Origin: Neotamlana sedimentorum
GTDB taxonomy: Bacteria > Bacteroidota > Bacteroidia > Flavobacteriales > Flavobacteriaceae
DNA: 64,000 nt
NCBI RefSeq assembly: GCF_000943565.1
Contig: NZ_JTDW01000010.1
Location: forward strand, 96,211-160,210
Direction of reading: 5' to 3'
The notes under the pieces: model-generated
Databases searched by the model: none
Told to the model about the DNA's origin: nothing
What the model saw: the letters and a program-made list of their open reading frames with translations, nothing else
Shown here: one piece after another, positions 1 to 8,767 of the stretch
Layout: each line of letters opens with the position of its first letter
How positions within the stretch are numbered: position 1 is the first letter of the stretch
Made by a program: the position numbers and the translations under genes

Positions 1-25
1 TTATAATAAGCGGTAAATGGTTCAT
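1..25 (-). CDS. ABC exporter permease, N-terminal fragment
   Basis: Only the first eight codons lie in the window (MNHLPLII, running off the left edge). The start codon sits 3 bp after the stop of the ATPase gene, on the same strand. NatA-type ATPases are normally followed by an ABC-2 permease (NatB-like), and this N-terminus fits that family. The assignment rests mainly on context because so little sequence is present. Confidence 0.5.
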
Positions 26-28
26 GTT

Positions 29-958
29 TTAGTTATTATTCTTTACAGTTTGAATAAAAATATCGTTTACACTAGGAATTAATTCTACAAAATGAGATAC
101 TTCAGATTTTGTAGTTAAATAGCTTAATAAATCATTAGGTTTATCCATATCTTTAAGCTTAATATTTAGTTTTAACTCATTATCTAAAGTTTTAAAATAA
201 GCTTTTGAAATAGAAAACTTTTCGGCTAATTCTTGTTCCAATTTAACATTATCTTCTGTTCGTAAACCTACCTCAAACGTATTACTTTTATATTGTCGTT
301 TTACTTCTGTGAGCTTGCCGTCAAGAATTTTATTTGATTTGTTAATTAAGGCAATATCATCGCACAATTCTTCAACTGATTCCATTCTATGGGTAGAAAA
401 AATAACGGTTGCTCCTTTTTCTCTAAGATGTAAAATTTCATCTTTTATTAAATTGGCATTTATAGGATCGAACCCAGAAAAGGGTTCGTCAAAAATCAAC
501 AATTTTGGCTCATGTAAAACGGTAACCACGAATTGTACCTTTTGCGCCATTCCTTTTGATAATTCCTGTATTTTCTTGTTCCACCAATCTCCAATTTCTA
601 GTCTATCAAACCAATATTTAAGTCGTTGTCTTGCTTCAGTCTTACTTAATCCCTTTAATTGAGCTAAATATAATGCTTGTTCTCCAACTTTCATAGATTT
701 GTATAAACCACGTTCTTCAGGTAAATAGCCAATATCTCTTATGTGCTTTTCTTGCAGTGTTTCACCATCCAAAAACACCTCGCCAGTATCAGGCATTGTA
801 ATTTGATTAATTACACGAATTAAAGTGGTTTTTCCAGCACCATTTGGTCCTAACAAGCCAAAAATACTCCCATTAGGCACCGCCAACGAAACATTATTTA
901 ATGCAGTAAACGTTCCAAACTTTTTTGAAACATTATTAACTTCTAATAAGTTAGTCAT
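29..958 (-). CDS. ABC transporter ATP-binding protein, NatA-like
   Basis: This is the ATPase of an ABC exporter and should couple ATP hydrolysis to a membrane permease on the cytoplasmic face. Visible motifs are Walker A GPNGAGKT (residues 37-44), the signature LSKGMAQK, Walker B LLIFDEPFSG and the switch His in FSTHRM. The tail from about residue 215 fits the DUF4162 extension of NatA-type ATPases. Its length (309 aa) is normal for the family. The partner permease begins 3 bp downstream at the window edge. The substrate cannot be told from sequence; NatAB pairs have been linked to sodium or drug export. Confidence 0.9.
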   Translation of the reverse strand: MTNLLEVNNVSKKFGTFTALNNVSLAVPNGSIFGLLGPNGAGKTTLIRVINQITMPDTGEVFLDGETLQEKHIRDIGYLPEERGLYKSMKVGEQALYLAQLKGLSKTEARQRLKYWFDRLEIGDWWNKKIQELSKGMAQKVQFVVTVLHEPKLLIFDEPFSGFDPINANLIKDEILHLREKGATVIFSTHRMESVEELCDDIALINKSNKILDGKLTEVKRQYKSNTFEVGLRTEDNVKLEQELAEKFSISKAYFKTLDNELKLNIKLKDMDKPNDLLSYLTTKSEVSHFVELIPSVNDIFIQTVKNNN

Positions 959-1063
959 TTAGTTATTTTATTTACTTAAAAGAATGTAAATATATTAAAT
1001 GTTAATAGCACATAGCTAAGTAAAACATAAAAGATGTTAGCTATTTGTAATAAAAAAACAAAA

Positions 1064-1139
1064 CCCACCCTTAATAAATTAAGGATGGGAAAAAAATTGC
1101 TATGAAAAAGAAAAATTATCACTAAATTAATTAGTGATA
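1064..1139 (-). other. Two hairpins in the dnaJ/ABC intergenic region
   Basis: An 11-bp stem with one mismatch (1064-1074 with 1079-1089) is followed, read on the minus strand, by a T-rich run, so it looks like a factor-independent terminator in minus orientation. A second perfect 9-bp stem (TATCACTAA, 1117-1125 with 1131-1139) lies just upstream on that strand. No gene is seen between them, so the pair could be a short non-coding transcript or a reinforced end for the dnaJ transcript. The 299-bp gap holds nothing else I can support. Confidence 0.4.
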
Positions 1140-1204
1140 GTCAAATATACCTATTTTTTTTGTACGAAAGTTAAAATTTGTATATAACTTTTAACATTGA
1201 GAAT

Positions 1205-1233
1205 AAAAAAACCGCAATATTTTTGCGGTTTTT
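1205..1233 (-). terminator. Terminator after dnaJ
   Basis: A 7-bp stem ACCGCAA/TTGCGGT with a 5-nt loop is flanked by A and T runs. It lies 25 bp past the dnaJ stop, where the grpE-dnaJ transcript should end. The symmetric flanks would let it act in both directions. Confidence 0.75.
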
Positions 1234-1257
1234 ATTAAATAAAAATGTCCTATTTAA

Positions 1258-2376
1258 TTAAGAAAACATATCTTTTACTTTCTCAAAGAAAGACTTGTCT
1301 GAACTTTCCGGTTTTGGTTCGAAATGCTCATCTGCCATCATACCTTCAAAAAACTCTTTTTGTTTTTTATTAAGTGTTTTTGGTGTCCATACATTTACAT
1401 GTACTAGTAAATCACCTGATCCGTAACCATTTATACTTGGAATTCCTTTTCCGCGTAAGCGTAAAATCTTACCCGATTGCACACCTGCATCAATTGGTAT
1501 ACGTACTTTACCTGTTACGGTATTTATTTCTTTTGAAGTTCCTAAAACAGCTTCTGGAAAACTAATATATAAATCGTAGTGTAAATTATCACCTTCACGT
1601 TGTAACTTATCATGAGTTTCTTCTTCAATTACTACAATTAAATCTCCAGAAATACCATTTCCTGGTGCTTCATTTCCTTTACCTGAAACTTTAAGCTGCA
1701 TTCCATCTACTACACCTGCAGGTATTTTAATAGATACTGTTTCTTCGGCTACTTTTAAGCCTTGTGCATCTGCATCGGCTGGTTTTTTATCTATAGTTTG
1801 TCCAGAACCACCACAAACATTACAAGGAGATGCGGTTTGCATTCTACCTAAAATAGTATTTGCAATTCTAGTTACCTGTCCAGTTCCATTACAAGTAGAA
1901 CATGTTTTGTAGCTTACCCCTGGTGCTTGGATTTTGCGTTTTACCTTAATTTTTTTCTCAACACCATTGGCTATTTCTTCTAAAGTAAGCTTAACACGAA
2001 TGCGTAAATTACTGCCTTTTACACGACGTTGACCACCGCCACCGCCAAAACCAGAAAAACCGCCAAAACCACCGCCGCCAAAAATATCGCCAAATTGACT
2101 GAATATGTCATCCATATTCATGCCACCGCCGCCTCCACCGCCGAATCCGCCTTCGAAAGCTTGGTGTCCAAATTGGTCGTAGCGCGCTTTTTTATCGGCA
2201 TCGCTTAACACTTCATACGCTTCGGCCGCTTCTTTAAATTTAGCTTCTGCTTCTTTATTGTCCGGATTTTTATCGGGATGAAATTCAATTGCTTTTTTAC
2301 GGTAAGCCTTTTTAATTTCGGCTGCCGATGCACCTTTACTTAATCCTAATATTTCGTAATAATCTCTCTTCGCCAT
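1258..2376 (-). CDS. dnaJ: Chaperone DnaJ
   Basis: This is the Hsp40 co-chaperone that delivers unfolded clients to DnaK and stimulates its ATPase. The J domain covers residues 1-70 with HPD at 33-35. A long Gly/Phe-rich linker (about 72-115) follows, then a cysteine region and the two C-terminal client-binding domains. Only two CxxCxGxG motifs are visible (Cys159/162 and Cys185/188), whereas the E. coli type has four, so this would bind one zinc. I believe this is a lineage form and not damage, because the frame is intact. It is co-transcribed with grpE, 9 bp upstream. Confidence 0.95.
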   Translation of the reverse strand: MAKRDYYEILGLSKGASAAEIKKAYRKKAIEFHPDKNPDNKEAEAKFKEAAEAYEVLSDADKKARYDQFGHQAFEGGFGGGGGGGMNMDDIFSQFGDIFGGGGFGGFSGFGGGGGQRRVKGSNLRIRVKLTLEEIANGVEKKIKVKRKIQAPGVSYKTCSTCNGTGQVTRIANTILGRMQTASPCNVCGGSGQTIDKKPADADAQGLKVAEETVSIKIPAGVVDGMQLKVSGKGNEAPGNGISGDLIVVIEEETHDKLQREGDNLHYDLYISFPEAVLGTSKEINTVTGKVRIPIDAGVQSGKILRLRGKGIPSINGYGSGDLLVHVNVWTPKTLNKKQKEFFEGMMADEHFEPKPESSDKSFFEKVKDMFS

Positions 2377-2385
2377 GTTTTTGGT

Positions 2386-2937
2386 TTATTGTCCTATGAC
2401 CACTTTTGGGAAACGAATTACTTTTTCACCTAATTTGTAACCCTTTTCAATAACATCTATTATTTTACCTTTTAAATCATCTGTTGGTGCAGGAATTTGT
2501 GTAACAGCCTCATGATTATCAGCATTAAAAGTTTCGCCTTTTTCTACTGCAATAGCTTTTAAACCTTTTTGCTCAAGTGTATTTACCATTTTTTGATAAA
2601 TTAATAACACCCCTTTTCTTAACTCCTCAGCTTCTTTATCTTCTTCAATATGTGTTAAGGCACGCTCGAAATCATCTAAAATTGGCAATAAGGTTTTCAT
2701 AACCCCTTCACTAGCTGTAGAAAACAACTCGATTCGTTCTTTTGATGTTCGTTTTTTATAATTTTCGAATTCTGCAAACAAGCGTAAAAACTTATTTTTT
2801 TCTTCCTGCAATTCTTCTTGCAGTTTTTCTTCGTTTGTTAATTCTTCAACTTGTTGTTCTTCGCTTTCAACAGTTTCGGTTTCAGCAGTATTTACAGCTT
2901 CATTTTCTAAATCTTCGTTTATATCTTTTTTGCTCAT
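2386..2937 (-). CDS. grpE: Nucleotide exchange factor GrpE
   Basis: GrpE releases ADP from DnaK. The protein has an acidic, Glu-rich disordered N-terminus (about 1-45), a long helix (EEKNKFLRLFAEFENYKKRT) used for dimerisation, and the C-terminal beta domain ending in VIRFPKVVIG. Length (183 aa) is typical. It is the first gene of a two-gene operon with dnaJ. A TACTTTTG promoter box lies about 35 bp upstream of the start. Confidence 0.95.
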   Translation of the reverse strand: MSKKDINEDLENEAVNTAETETVESEEQQVEELTNEEKLQEELQEEKNKFLRLFAEFENYKKRTSKERIELFSTASEGVMKTLLPILDDFERALTHIEEDKEAEELRKGVLLIYQKMVNTLEQKGLKAIAVEKGETFNADNHEAVTQIPAPTDDLKGKIIDVIEKGYKLGEKVIRFPKVVIGQ

Positions 2938-2971
2938 TGCTAAACTTATTTTTTATACTAAAATAGGTTGG

Positions 2972-2979
2972 CAAAAGTA
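2972..2979 (-). promoter_or_regulatory. Candidate -7 box for grpE-dnaJ
   Basis: Read on the minus strand this is TACTTTTG, a full match to the flavobacterial TAnnTTTG box, placed about 35 bp before the grpE start. I do not see a clear TTG at the expected upstream distance, so the call rests on the box and its position. Confidence 0.5.
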
Positions 2980-3100
2980 CTGCCATTATTATTAAAATGC
3001 CATAATGTCATCATATTTTTTAACAAAACTTTTATTTTTAAGATTTCTTAATGAATAAACTGTTTGGTAAATTTACTATCTAACAAAAATAAAACTAAAG

Positions 3101-3754
3101 ATGAAAAAAAATCTATTAAGCATTTTATGTATTTCAATTTTAACGCTAAGTGTTTTTTCTTGTAAAGATAAAGCAAAAGAAGCGGTGACTTCTGAAGCTG
3201 AAGCAGTTACAATGGTCGAAGCAGCAGCTATTGAATATACCGTAAATACAGATGCCTCGAGTATTGCATGGAAAGGGTTTAAACCTACAGGCGAGCACTT
3301 TGGAACGATAAGTTTAAAAAACGGCTCGATTAATTTAAAAGATGGAAAAATTACTGCCGGTAATTTTATAATTGATATGGGATCGATTGTTGTTGATGAT
3401 ATTCCTGCCGAGGAAAAAAGCAATGCTAAATTAGTTGGACATTTATCGAATTCGGATTTTTTTGATGTTGAAAAGTTCCCCACTGCAACTTTTGAAATTA
3501 CTGGTGTTACAGAAAACGATGGTAAAACGCTTCTTTCTGGAAACTTAACACTGAAGGAAGCTACTAACAATGTAACTTTCCCAATTTCGGTAATAAATGA
3601 AGGAGATACAGTTACTTTAGAAAGTGAAACATTTACCATTGATAGAACGAAATGGAATGTACAATATGGTTCAAAATCTATTTTTGATAATTTAGGTGAT
3701 AAATTTATTAATGATGATATTGAATTAAAAGTATCATTAAAAGCTACGAAATAA
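3101..3754 (+). CDS. YceI-family lipoprotein
   Basis: YceI-like proteins are periplasmic lipocalin-like beta barrels that bind isoprenoid or other amphiphilic ligands. The N-terminus is a lipoprotein signal (cleavage before Cys21 in LSVFSCKD). The YceI domain runs from about residue 45 (DTDASSIAWKGFKPTGEH-like) to the end, with the family features LVGHLSNSDFFDVEKFPTATFEI and NLTLKEATNNVTFPI. Length (217 aa) is normal. It is monocistronic, with a long inverted repeat after the stop. The ligand is unknown. Confidence 0.88.
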   Translation: MKKNLLSILCISILTLSVFSCKDKAKEAVTSEAEAVTMVEAAAIEYTVNTDASSIAWKGFKPTGEHFGTISLKNGSINLKDGKITAGNFIIDMGSIVVDDIPAEEKSNAKLVGHLSNSDFFDVEKFPTATFEITGVTENDGKTLLSGNLTLKEATNNVTFPISVINEGDTVTLESETFTIDRTKWNVQYGSKSIFDNLGDKFINDDIELKVSLKATK

Positions 3755-3796
3755 TTTAGACCTTATTTTTAGTAGAAAGCTAATATCTCGATTAGT

Positions 3797-3849
3797 GTTT
3801 ACAGTAAAAATTATAAAGTGTTAGAACTAACGACATTTTTACTGTAAAC
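3797..3849 (+). terminator. Long inverted repeat after the YceI gene
   Basis: A perfect 15-bp stem (3797-3811 with 3835-3849) has a 23-nt loop that contains a smaller GTTAG/CTAAC inverted repeat. T-rich sequence follows on the plus strand. It is most simply the terminator of the YceI gene, although the stem is longer than usual. Confidence 0.55.
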
Positions 3850-3952
3850 CTTTTTCGGGATTTTTTTTAAAACTTATCTCTCCTTAATTAGCTTTTTCTG
3901 TTTCTACCTCTATTAAATAATTAATAATGGCAGTTTAACTTTTTTAAAATAG

Positions 3953-5392
3953 TTAACTTAAATCCCATACTAATGGAAGTAAAAAGTACACAAAAACGGA
4001 TAGTAAAATAATGGAGACTATATTTAACCAAACTCCTTTTTTAACCATATCGCCTATATTTAAATACCCTGAACCAAATACAACAGCATTTGGCGGTGTA
4101 GCAACTGGTAACATAAATGCACATGAAGCAGAAATTGTAGCACCAATTATTAAATAATATGGATGCACACCTAAAGTTGAAGCCAAAGAAATAAGAACAG
4201 GTAACAACATGGCAGTTGTTGCAATATTTGAAGTGATTTCGGTTAAAAAGTTAACCATAGCAATAACTATAACTACCAAAATAACAAATGGAAATGCTTG
4301 TAAGGCGATTAGCTTTTCTCCAAGCCAAATGGCAAGACCACTTTCTTCGAAACCTAAAGCTAAAGATAATCCTCCACCAAAAAGCAACACAATACCCCAA
4401 GGTAATTTGACTGCATCTTCCCAATGCATTATTTTTTCATCTTTTTTACTTGATGGTATTAAAAACAGAATAATTGCGAATGATACACTTATTATAGTAT
4501 CATCGATTGCAGGAATAAGCTTTTGAAGTAAAAATGAACGTGTTATCCAAGCAAAAGCAGTACAACCAAATACAATTAACACCATTTTTTCTTCATAGGT
4601 TAATTTACCTAAAGCTTTTAATTGTTTGTTTATTTCTTCGCTTCCACCCGGAAATTCTTTTTGTTTAAATTTAAAAGCTATAGATGTTAAATATTTCCAG
4701 CATAAGAAAATTAAAATTACTGCAATTGGAAAACCAAATATAAACCATTGAGAAAATGAAATTTCTTCATTAAATGTTGTTTGTACAACACCAGCCAAAA
4801 CTAAATTAGTAGGCGAACCCACTAAAGTACCAATACCACCAATGGAAGCACTGTAAGCAATAGCAAGCATAAGCGCCTTTCCAAAAATTTCGTTTTCGTT
4901 TTGTATTGTATTAGGATTGTCTTTTAACTGACTAACAATGGCCATACCCATTGGTAAAATCATTACAGAAGCTGCAGTATTAGAAATCCACATAGACAAA
5001 AATGCCGTGGCTATCATAAATCCTAAAATGATATTTACCACATTAGTACCCACTATTTTTATAATTGAAAGTGCTATACGTTTATGTAAATTCCATTTTT
5101 CAATAGCTATAGCTAAAATAAAACCACCTACATATAGAAAAATATATTTATGCCCATAAGTCGCCGTTGTTTGTGCTAAAGTTAAACCACCCGATAAAGG
5201 AAAAAGCACAATAGGTAATAGTGCTGTTACAGAAATAGAAACAGCTTCAGTAATCCACCAAACAGCAACCCAAGCTACAGATGCTAAAACAGCATTTGCT
5301 TGTTGGTTTAGACCTTCTGGATGAAAAAAGAGAAGAATTGAAAAGAAAGATAATGGGCCTAAAATTTGCCCGATAAGACGTTTTGAAATCAT
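3953..5392 (-). CDS. DASS-family (SLC13) sodium/anion symporter
   Basis: This is a multi-pass inner-membrane transporter of the divalent anion:sodium symporter family, which imports dicarboxylates, citrate or sulfate. The sequence shows about 11-12 hydrophobic segments, the N-terminal AWWITEAVSISVTALLPIVLFP block, and two repeated SNT/T motifs (SNTAASVMILP and SNIATTAMLLPV) that in this family form the substrate and sodium sites. Length (479 aa) fits. It is transcribed alone. The substrate cannot be assigned from sequence; dicarboxylates are the likeliest. Confidence 0.9.
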   Translation of the reverse strand: MISKRLIGQILGPLSFFSILLFFHPEGLNQQANAVLASVAWVAVWWITEAVSISVTALLPIVLFPLSGGLTLAQTTATYGHKYIFLYVGGFILAIAIEKWNLHKRIALSIIKIVGTNVVNIILGFMIATAFLSMWISNTAASVMILPMGMAIVSQLKDNPNTIQNENEIFGKALMLAIAYSASIGGIGTLVGSPTNLVLAGVVQTTFNEEISFSQWFIFGFPIAVILIFLCWKYLTSIAFKFKQKEFPGGSEEINKQLKALGKLTYEEKMVLIVFGCTAFAWITRSFLLQKLIPAIDDTIISVSFAIILFLIPSSKKDEKIMHWEDAVKLPWGIVLLFGGGLSLALGFEESGLAIWLGEKLIALQAFPFVILVVIVIAMVNFLTEITSNIATTAMLLPVLISLASTLGVHPYYLIIGATISASCAFMLPVATPPNAVVFGSGYLNIGDMVKKGVWLNIVSIILLSVFVYFLLPLVWDLS

Positions 5393-5542
5393 TATTTTTA
5401 TTCTTAAGAAAAAATTAATTCAATATATATAAACTTTACCATGGAGACTAATTCATGAAGAAATACACACTAAAATTCAATGGTTTATATATAATTTACA
5501 ACTATAAAATCTAACTAAAACTCGCATCTTCTCGTTAATTAT

Positions 5543-7600
5543 TTATTCTTTTGGTTTAAAATCTGCTGCTTTCCATAATGGATTGCTATTATAATATCTT
5601 CCATCGGAAACAACCGCAGAAACTGTTCTAATATTCGTAATATCCTCCAAAGGGTTTTTATCTAAAATGGCTATATCTGCATCTTTTCCAACTTCTAAAC
5701 TACCGGTTTGTTCTCCAAGCCCCATAGCTGTTGCTGGATTTATTGTTGCTGTTTTTATCGCTTCAAAAGGAGACATATTGCCATACTTCTGGTAAGTTTC
5801 TATTTCTAAATACAAACTGAATACAGGTACAACATTATCTGTTCCTGCTACAATAGGAATTCCTGCTTTATAGAACTTTCCTAAAATTTCCATAGATTTC
5901 GAGAAGGTTTCTCTACCTTCTTCAGATTTCTTGGCAGATACTCCTGCTCTAAAACGTTTTCCTTCCCATAATTCTGGTGCAATTCTGTACGCATCTGGCT
6001 CAATAGTTTCTAATGGATTTCCTCTTTCAAGGCTTCTAACCACATCTAAAGCTATCGTAGGATCTAGAACGGTTTTATTCTCTAAATAAAAATCAATAGC
6101 ATCATTAATACGCTCGTCTGTAATGCTATTTAAACTTAACGTTGGATACACGGCACGTTTTAAATTTTTAGTAACCTTATCGGAATATAAAACCGTTAAT
6201 ATTCTTGAGCGATGACTAAGCATGTCCATACCCAACTCTACCGCTTTTTTAGCATGTCGTGCTTGTATTGGAACATGGCCAGTTACCGTCATCCCTTTTT
6301 TATGAGCTTCGGTTGCTAATACCTCAACAATTTCTGGTGCTACAGAAGTGTATATTTTTATTTGTTTATAACCATTTGAATGATAAAGCTCTACAACCTC
6401 TTTAGCTTCTTCTACAGATCTGGCTCTTATAATACCATTTCCCTTAACTCCTGGACCATCTGTCATTCCTGCCAATAAAATTTCTGGACCAGCAGCACCG
6501 TTAACAGCAATTTCGTCTCTAAATGCGGTTGCAAATTCTAACTCATTACCGTTATCTCTAATGGTTGTAACGCCTCCTGCTAAATAAGCCGGTCCCCATT
6601 GCACTTGGTTGGAGTGTGCATGCATATCGAATAAACCAGGAATAAGTGTTTTACCAGAAACATCAATTACTTTGGCATTCTCAGGAATTTCTACTTCATC
6701 CTTTTTGCCTATGGTTTTTATCTTGCCGTTTTCAATAATAACGGTCATGTTTTTTTGAGTAACATCGGTAACAGCATCAACTAAATCGGCACCTACTAAA
6801 GCTTTTACTGCCGATAAATCGCCATTTACTTCTTTGGTGTATTGTTTTAATTGCGCAATTTCTTCTTCTACATTACCATCAATAAATAATTGCTTAGCAT
6901 CTTCGTAACCCTTTCTAATTAATTCTCTAATTTGAGTATTGGCCTTTACTACGGCTATTAGTTTATTTGACTCGTCTGTCCAAATAGTACGTCCTCCCCA
7001 ATTTATACCTGTAACAACATAACGATTTAAAGGAATTTTTTCGCCTTTTATAACAGCGGTATCCTTCTTTTTAAATGTTATTGTAACCTCGTTTCTTGGT
7101 AAAGTTGGTACGGTTTTTAAGTTTTTTTCAAGACAGTAGTAATACAGCATCATTTCTGCTCCTGCCGAAATATTACTGTGTAACGGGAAAAAATCATCTA
7201 ACTTTTCATGCTCTACAGTATCGAAAAATTTTTCTTTAACTATAATTTTATCAGCTTTAACATCAACCGTTAAATTACTGATAGTATCTTCTCCGCGAAT
7301 GCGTTTATTCTCGTAAGATATGGGAGTTAAATTAGTGGTTAAAAGCAAATTGGTTTGCACACCTGAAATACGACCTCTTTCATTTTCACCTTGTAAAGAG
7401 CTAAGCGTAATAGTATCTTTGTTTGCTGAAAGCGTGTAACTTTCTTCTCCAATTAAAGATTGCCTTCTATAAACAAGAAAAGTACCTTCGTCTGTATAAT
7501 TTTCCCATTTTGTACTTGTTTTTGAAGCACAACCGGTTAACATTAATAAAACCGAAAGTTTACTTAATTGCTTTATTTTTTTTGAATACTTAATTATCAT
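5543..7600 (-). CDS. Exported amidohydrolase (lipoprotein), first copy
   Basis: This is a metal-dependent hydrolase of the amidohydrolase superfamily, close to imidazolonepropionase or prolidase-like members that cut C-N bonds of small amides or peptides. The N-terminus carries a lipoprotein signal (LLMLTGCAS). An N-terminal extension of about 270 residues precedes the TIM barrel. The barrel shows the metal motif DMHAHS, a later GHVP segment, and GTDNVVPVF near the end with the catalytic Asp. The C-terminal segment KDADIAILDKNPLEDI is typical of the family. It is the last gene of the sigma/SusCD locus and shares its layout with the second amidohydrolase at 8768. Confidence 0.85.
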   Translation of the reverse strand: MIIKYSKKIKQLSKLSVLLMLTGCASKTSTKWENYTDEGTFLVYRRQSLIGEESYTLSANKDTITLSSLQGENERGRISGVQTNLLLTTNLTPISYENKRIRGEDTISNLTVDVKADKIIVKEKFFDTVEHEKLDDFFPLHSNISAGAEMMLYYYCLEKNLKTVPTLPRNEVTITFKKKDTAVIKGEKIPLNRYVVTGINWGGRTIWTDESNKLIAVVKANTQIRELIRKGYEDAKQLFIDGNVEEEIAQLKQYTKEVNGDLSAVKALVGADLVDAVTDVTQKNMTVIIENGKIKTIGKKDEVEIPENAKVIDVSGKTLIPGLFDMHAHSNQVQWGPAYLAGGVTTIRDNGNELEFATAFRDEIAVNGAAGPEILLAGMTDGPGVKGNGIIRARSVEEAKEVVELYHSNGYKQIKIYTSVAPEIVEVLATEAHKKGMTVTGHVPIQARHAKKAVELGMDMLSHRSRILTVLYSDKVTKNLKRAVYPTLSLNSITDERINDAIDFYLENKTVLDPTIALDVVRSLERGNPLETIEPDAYRIAPELWEGKRFRAGVSAKKSEEGRETFSKSMEILGKFYKAGIPIVAGTDNVVPVFSLYLEIETYQKYGNMSPFEAIKTATINPATAMGLGEQTGSLEVGKDADIAILDKNPLEDITNIRTVSAVVSDGRYYNSNPLWKAADFKPKE

Positions 7601-7629
7601 ATTTTTTTATTGGATATTTTGATGTGTCT

Positions 7630-8751
7630 TTAAGGAAATTTTGGTGTAAATCTGTTGAAGTAATATTGATTTAACTCATCGGAATTACTTTCAATAATAT
7701 CTAGCTTACCATCGGCATTTAAATCCGAAGTTAAGATATCGTAAGTACTAAAGGCTTCATTATTTAATTGAACTTTACTCCAAGTTTGTGCATTATTAGT
7801 ATTTACAAACACATTATTAGGTGCAGCAACATTACCTATTATAATATCGATATTTCCATCTAAATCTAAATCGCCTATAGATAATGAATATGATTTATCG
7901 TTACTATCATCGAAAACAACGCTGCGCTTATAATTTCCTTTTTTACTACCAAAATAAATAACGTTTGGCTCGCCAATGTTTGCTGTAATTATATCTAGGT
8001 AACCGTCTTTATCTAAATCGACAATTGCAACAGATCGGGTAATATCGTTTCCTGTTCCGTAAGGTATTTTTTTGCTGAAATTTAATTCTCCATCATTTAA
8101 ATACACATAGTTTGGTTGGTCGTCGCGATTGGCAAGAACCAAATCTAAATGTCCGTCGTTATTCATATCGGCTACTTCAACATCAATTGTAGAATCTTTT
8201 TTAGATCCAAAACCTATGCTTTTAGCAAATTTGCCTGTGCCATCGTTTAAGCAAATTTCGTTTTCTTTACCTCTGTTGGTTATTAAAATATCTAAGTCGC
8301 CATCGCTATCAATATCTGCAACTACAATATTTCTGGTTGGCGCATAAGTTTCACCAAAGCTTGCTCCTTTTGTGTAATGCCCTGTGCCATCGTTTATAAA
8401 AATGTAATTCGGTGCCATATCGTTACCAACAGCAATATCTAAATCGCCATCGTTATCAAAATCTGCTAATTCTGTAGAATAACTGGTTTCCTGTTCGTCT
8501 CCTAAAATTTGAGACACTGTAAAAACACCTCGGCCATTGTTGATAAAAATACGGTTTTGTCCAGGCCAATGTCTGCCATTTGCGACTAAAATATCCATAT
8601 CGCCATCGGCATCAATATCGCCTATTCCCATAGAGGCTGTGCGCTCTTTGTAGGTTCCTAAAATTAAACGACCGCTATTAAAAAATTTTAATGATTGGGC
8701 ATGCAAATTGCTTACTAATATCGAAAAGCATACAAGTGTTAATATTCTCAT
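7630..8751 (-). CDS. Secreted FG-GAP/VCBS repeat protein
   Basis: The protein has a Sec signal peptide (cleavage after LHAQ) and then seven FG-GAP/VCBS-type repeats, each with a calcium-binding loop such as DIDADGDMD, DFDNDGDLD, DIDSDGDLD, DMNNDGHLD, DLDKDGYLD, DLDLDGNID and DLNADGKLD. These should form a seven-bladed beta propeller stabilised by calcium, at the cell surface or in the periplasm. No enzyme motif is visible. It lies between two amidohydrolases, 29 bp from one and 16 bp from the other, so it probably works with them as a binding or scaffold protein. Confidence 0.85.
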   Translation of the reverse strand: MRILTLVCFSILVSNLHAQSLKFFNSGRLILGTYKERTASMGIGDIDADGDMDILVANGRHWPGQNRIFINNGRGVFTVSQILGDEQETSYSTELADFDNDGDLDIAVGNDMAPNYIFINDGTGHYTKGASFGETYAPTRNIVVADIDSDGDLDILITNRGKENEICLNDGTGKFAKSIGFGSKKDSTIDVEVADMNNDGHLDLVLANRDDQPNYVYLNDGELNFSKKIPYGTGNDITRSVAIVDLDKDGYLDIITANIGEPNVIYFGSKKGNYKRSVVFDDSNDKSYSLSIGDLDLDGNIDIIIGNVAAPNNVFVNTNNAQTWSKVQLNNEAFSTYDILTSDLNADGKLDIIESNSDELNQYYFNRFTPKFP

Positions 8752-8767
8752 TTGTTTAATGTCTTTA

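Noticed and set aside
3076..3639. 187-codon minus-strand ORF opposite the YceI gene
   Set aside because: The plus-strand frame has a lipoprotein signal and the YceI motifs; the antisense frame is explained as its shadow.
5420..5495. TATATATAAAC inverted repeat between the DASS and amidohydrolase genes
   Set aside because: Arms are short, purely AT-rich and far apart; this is expected by chance in such sequence and lacks a terminator-like tail.
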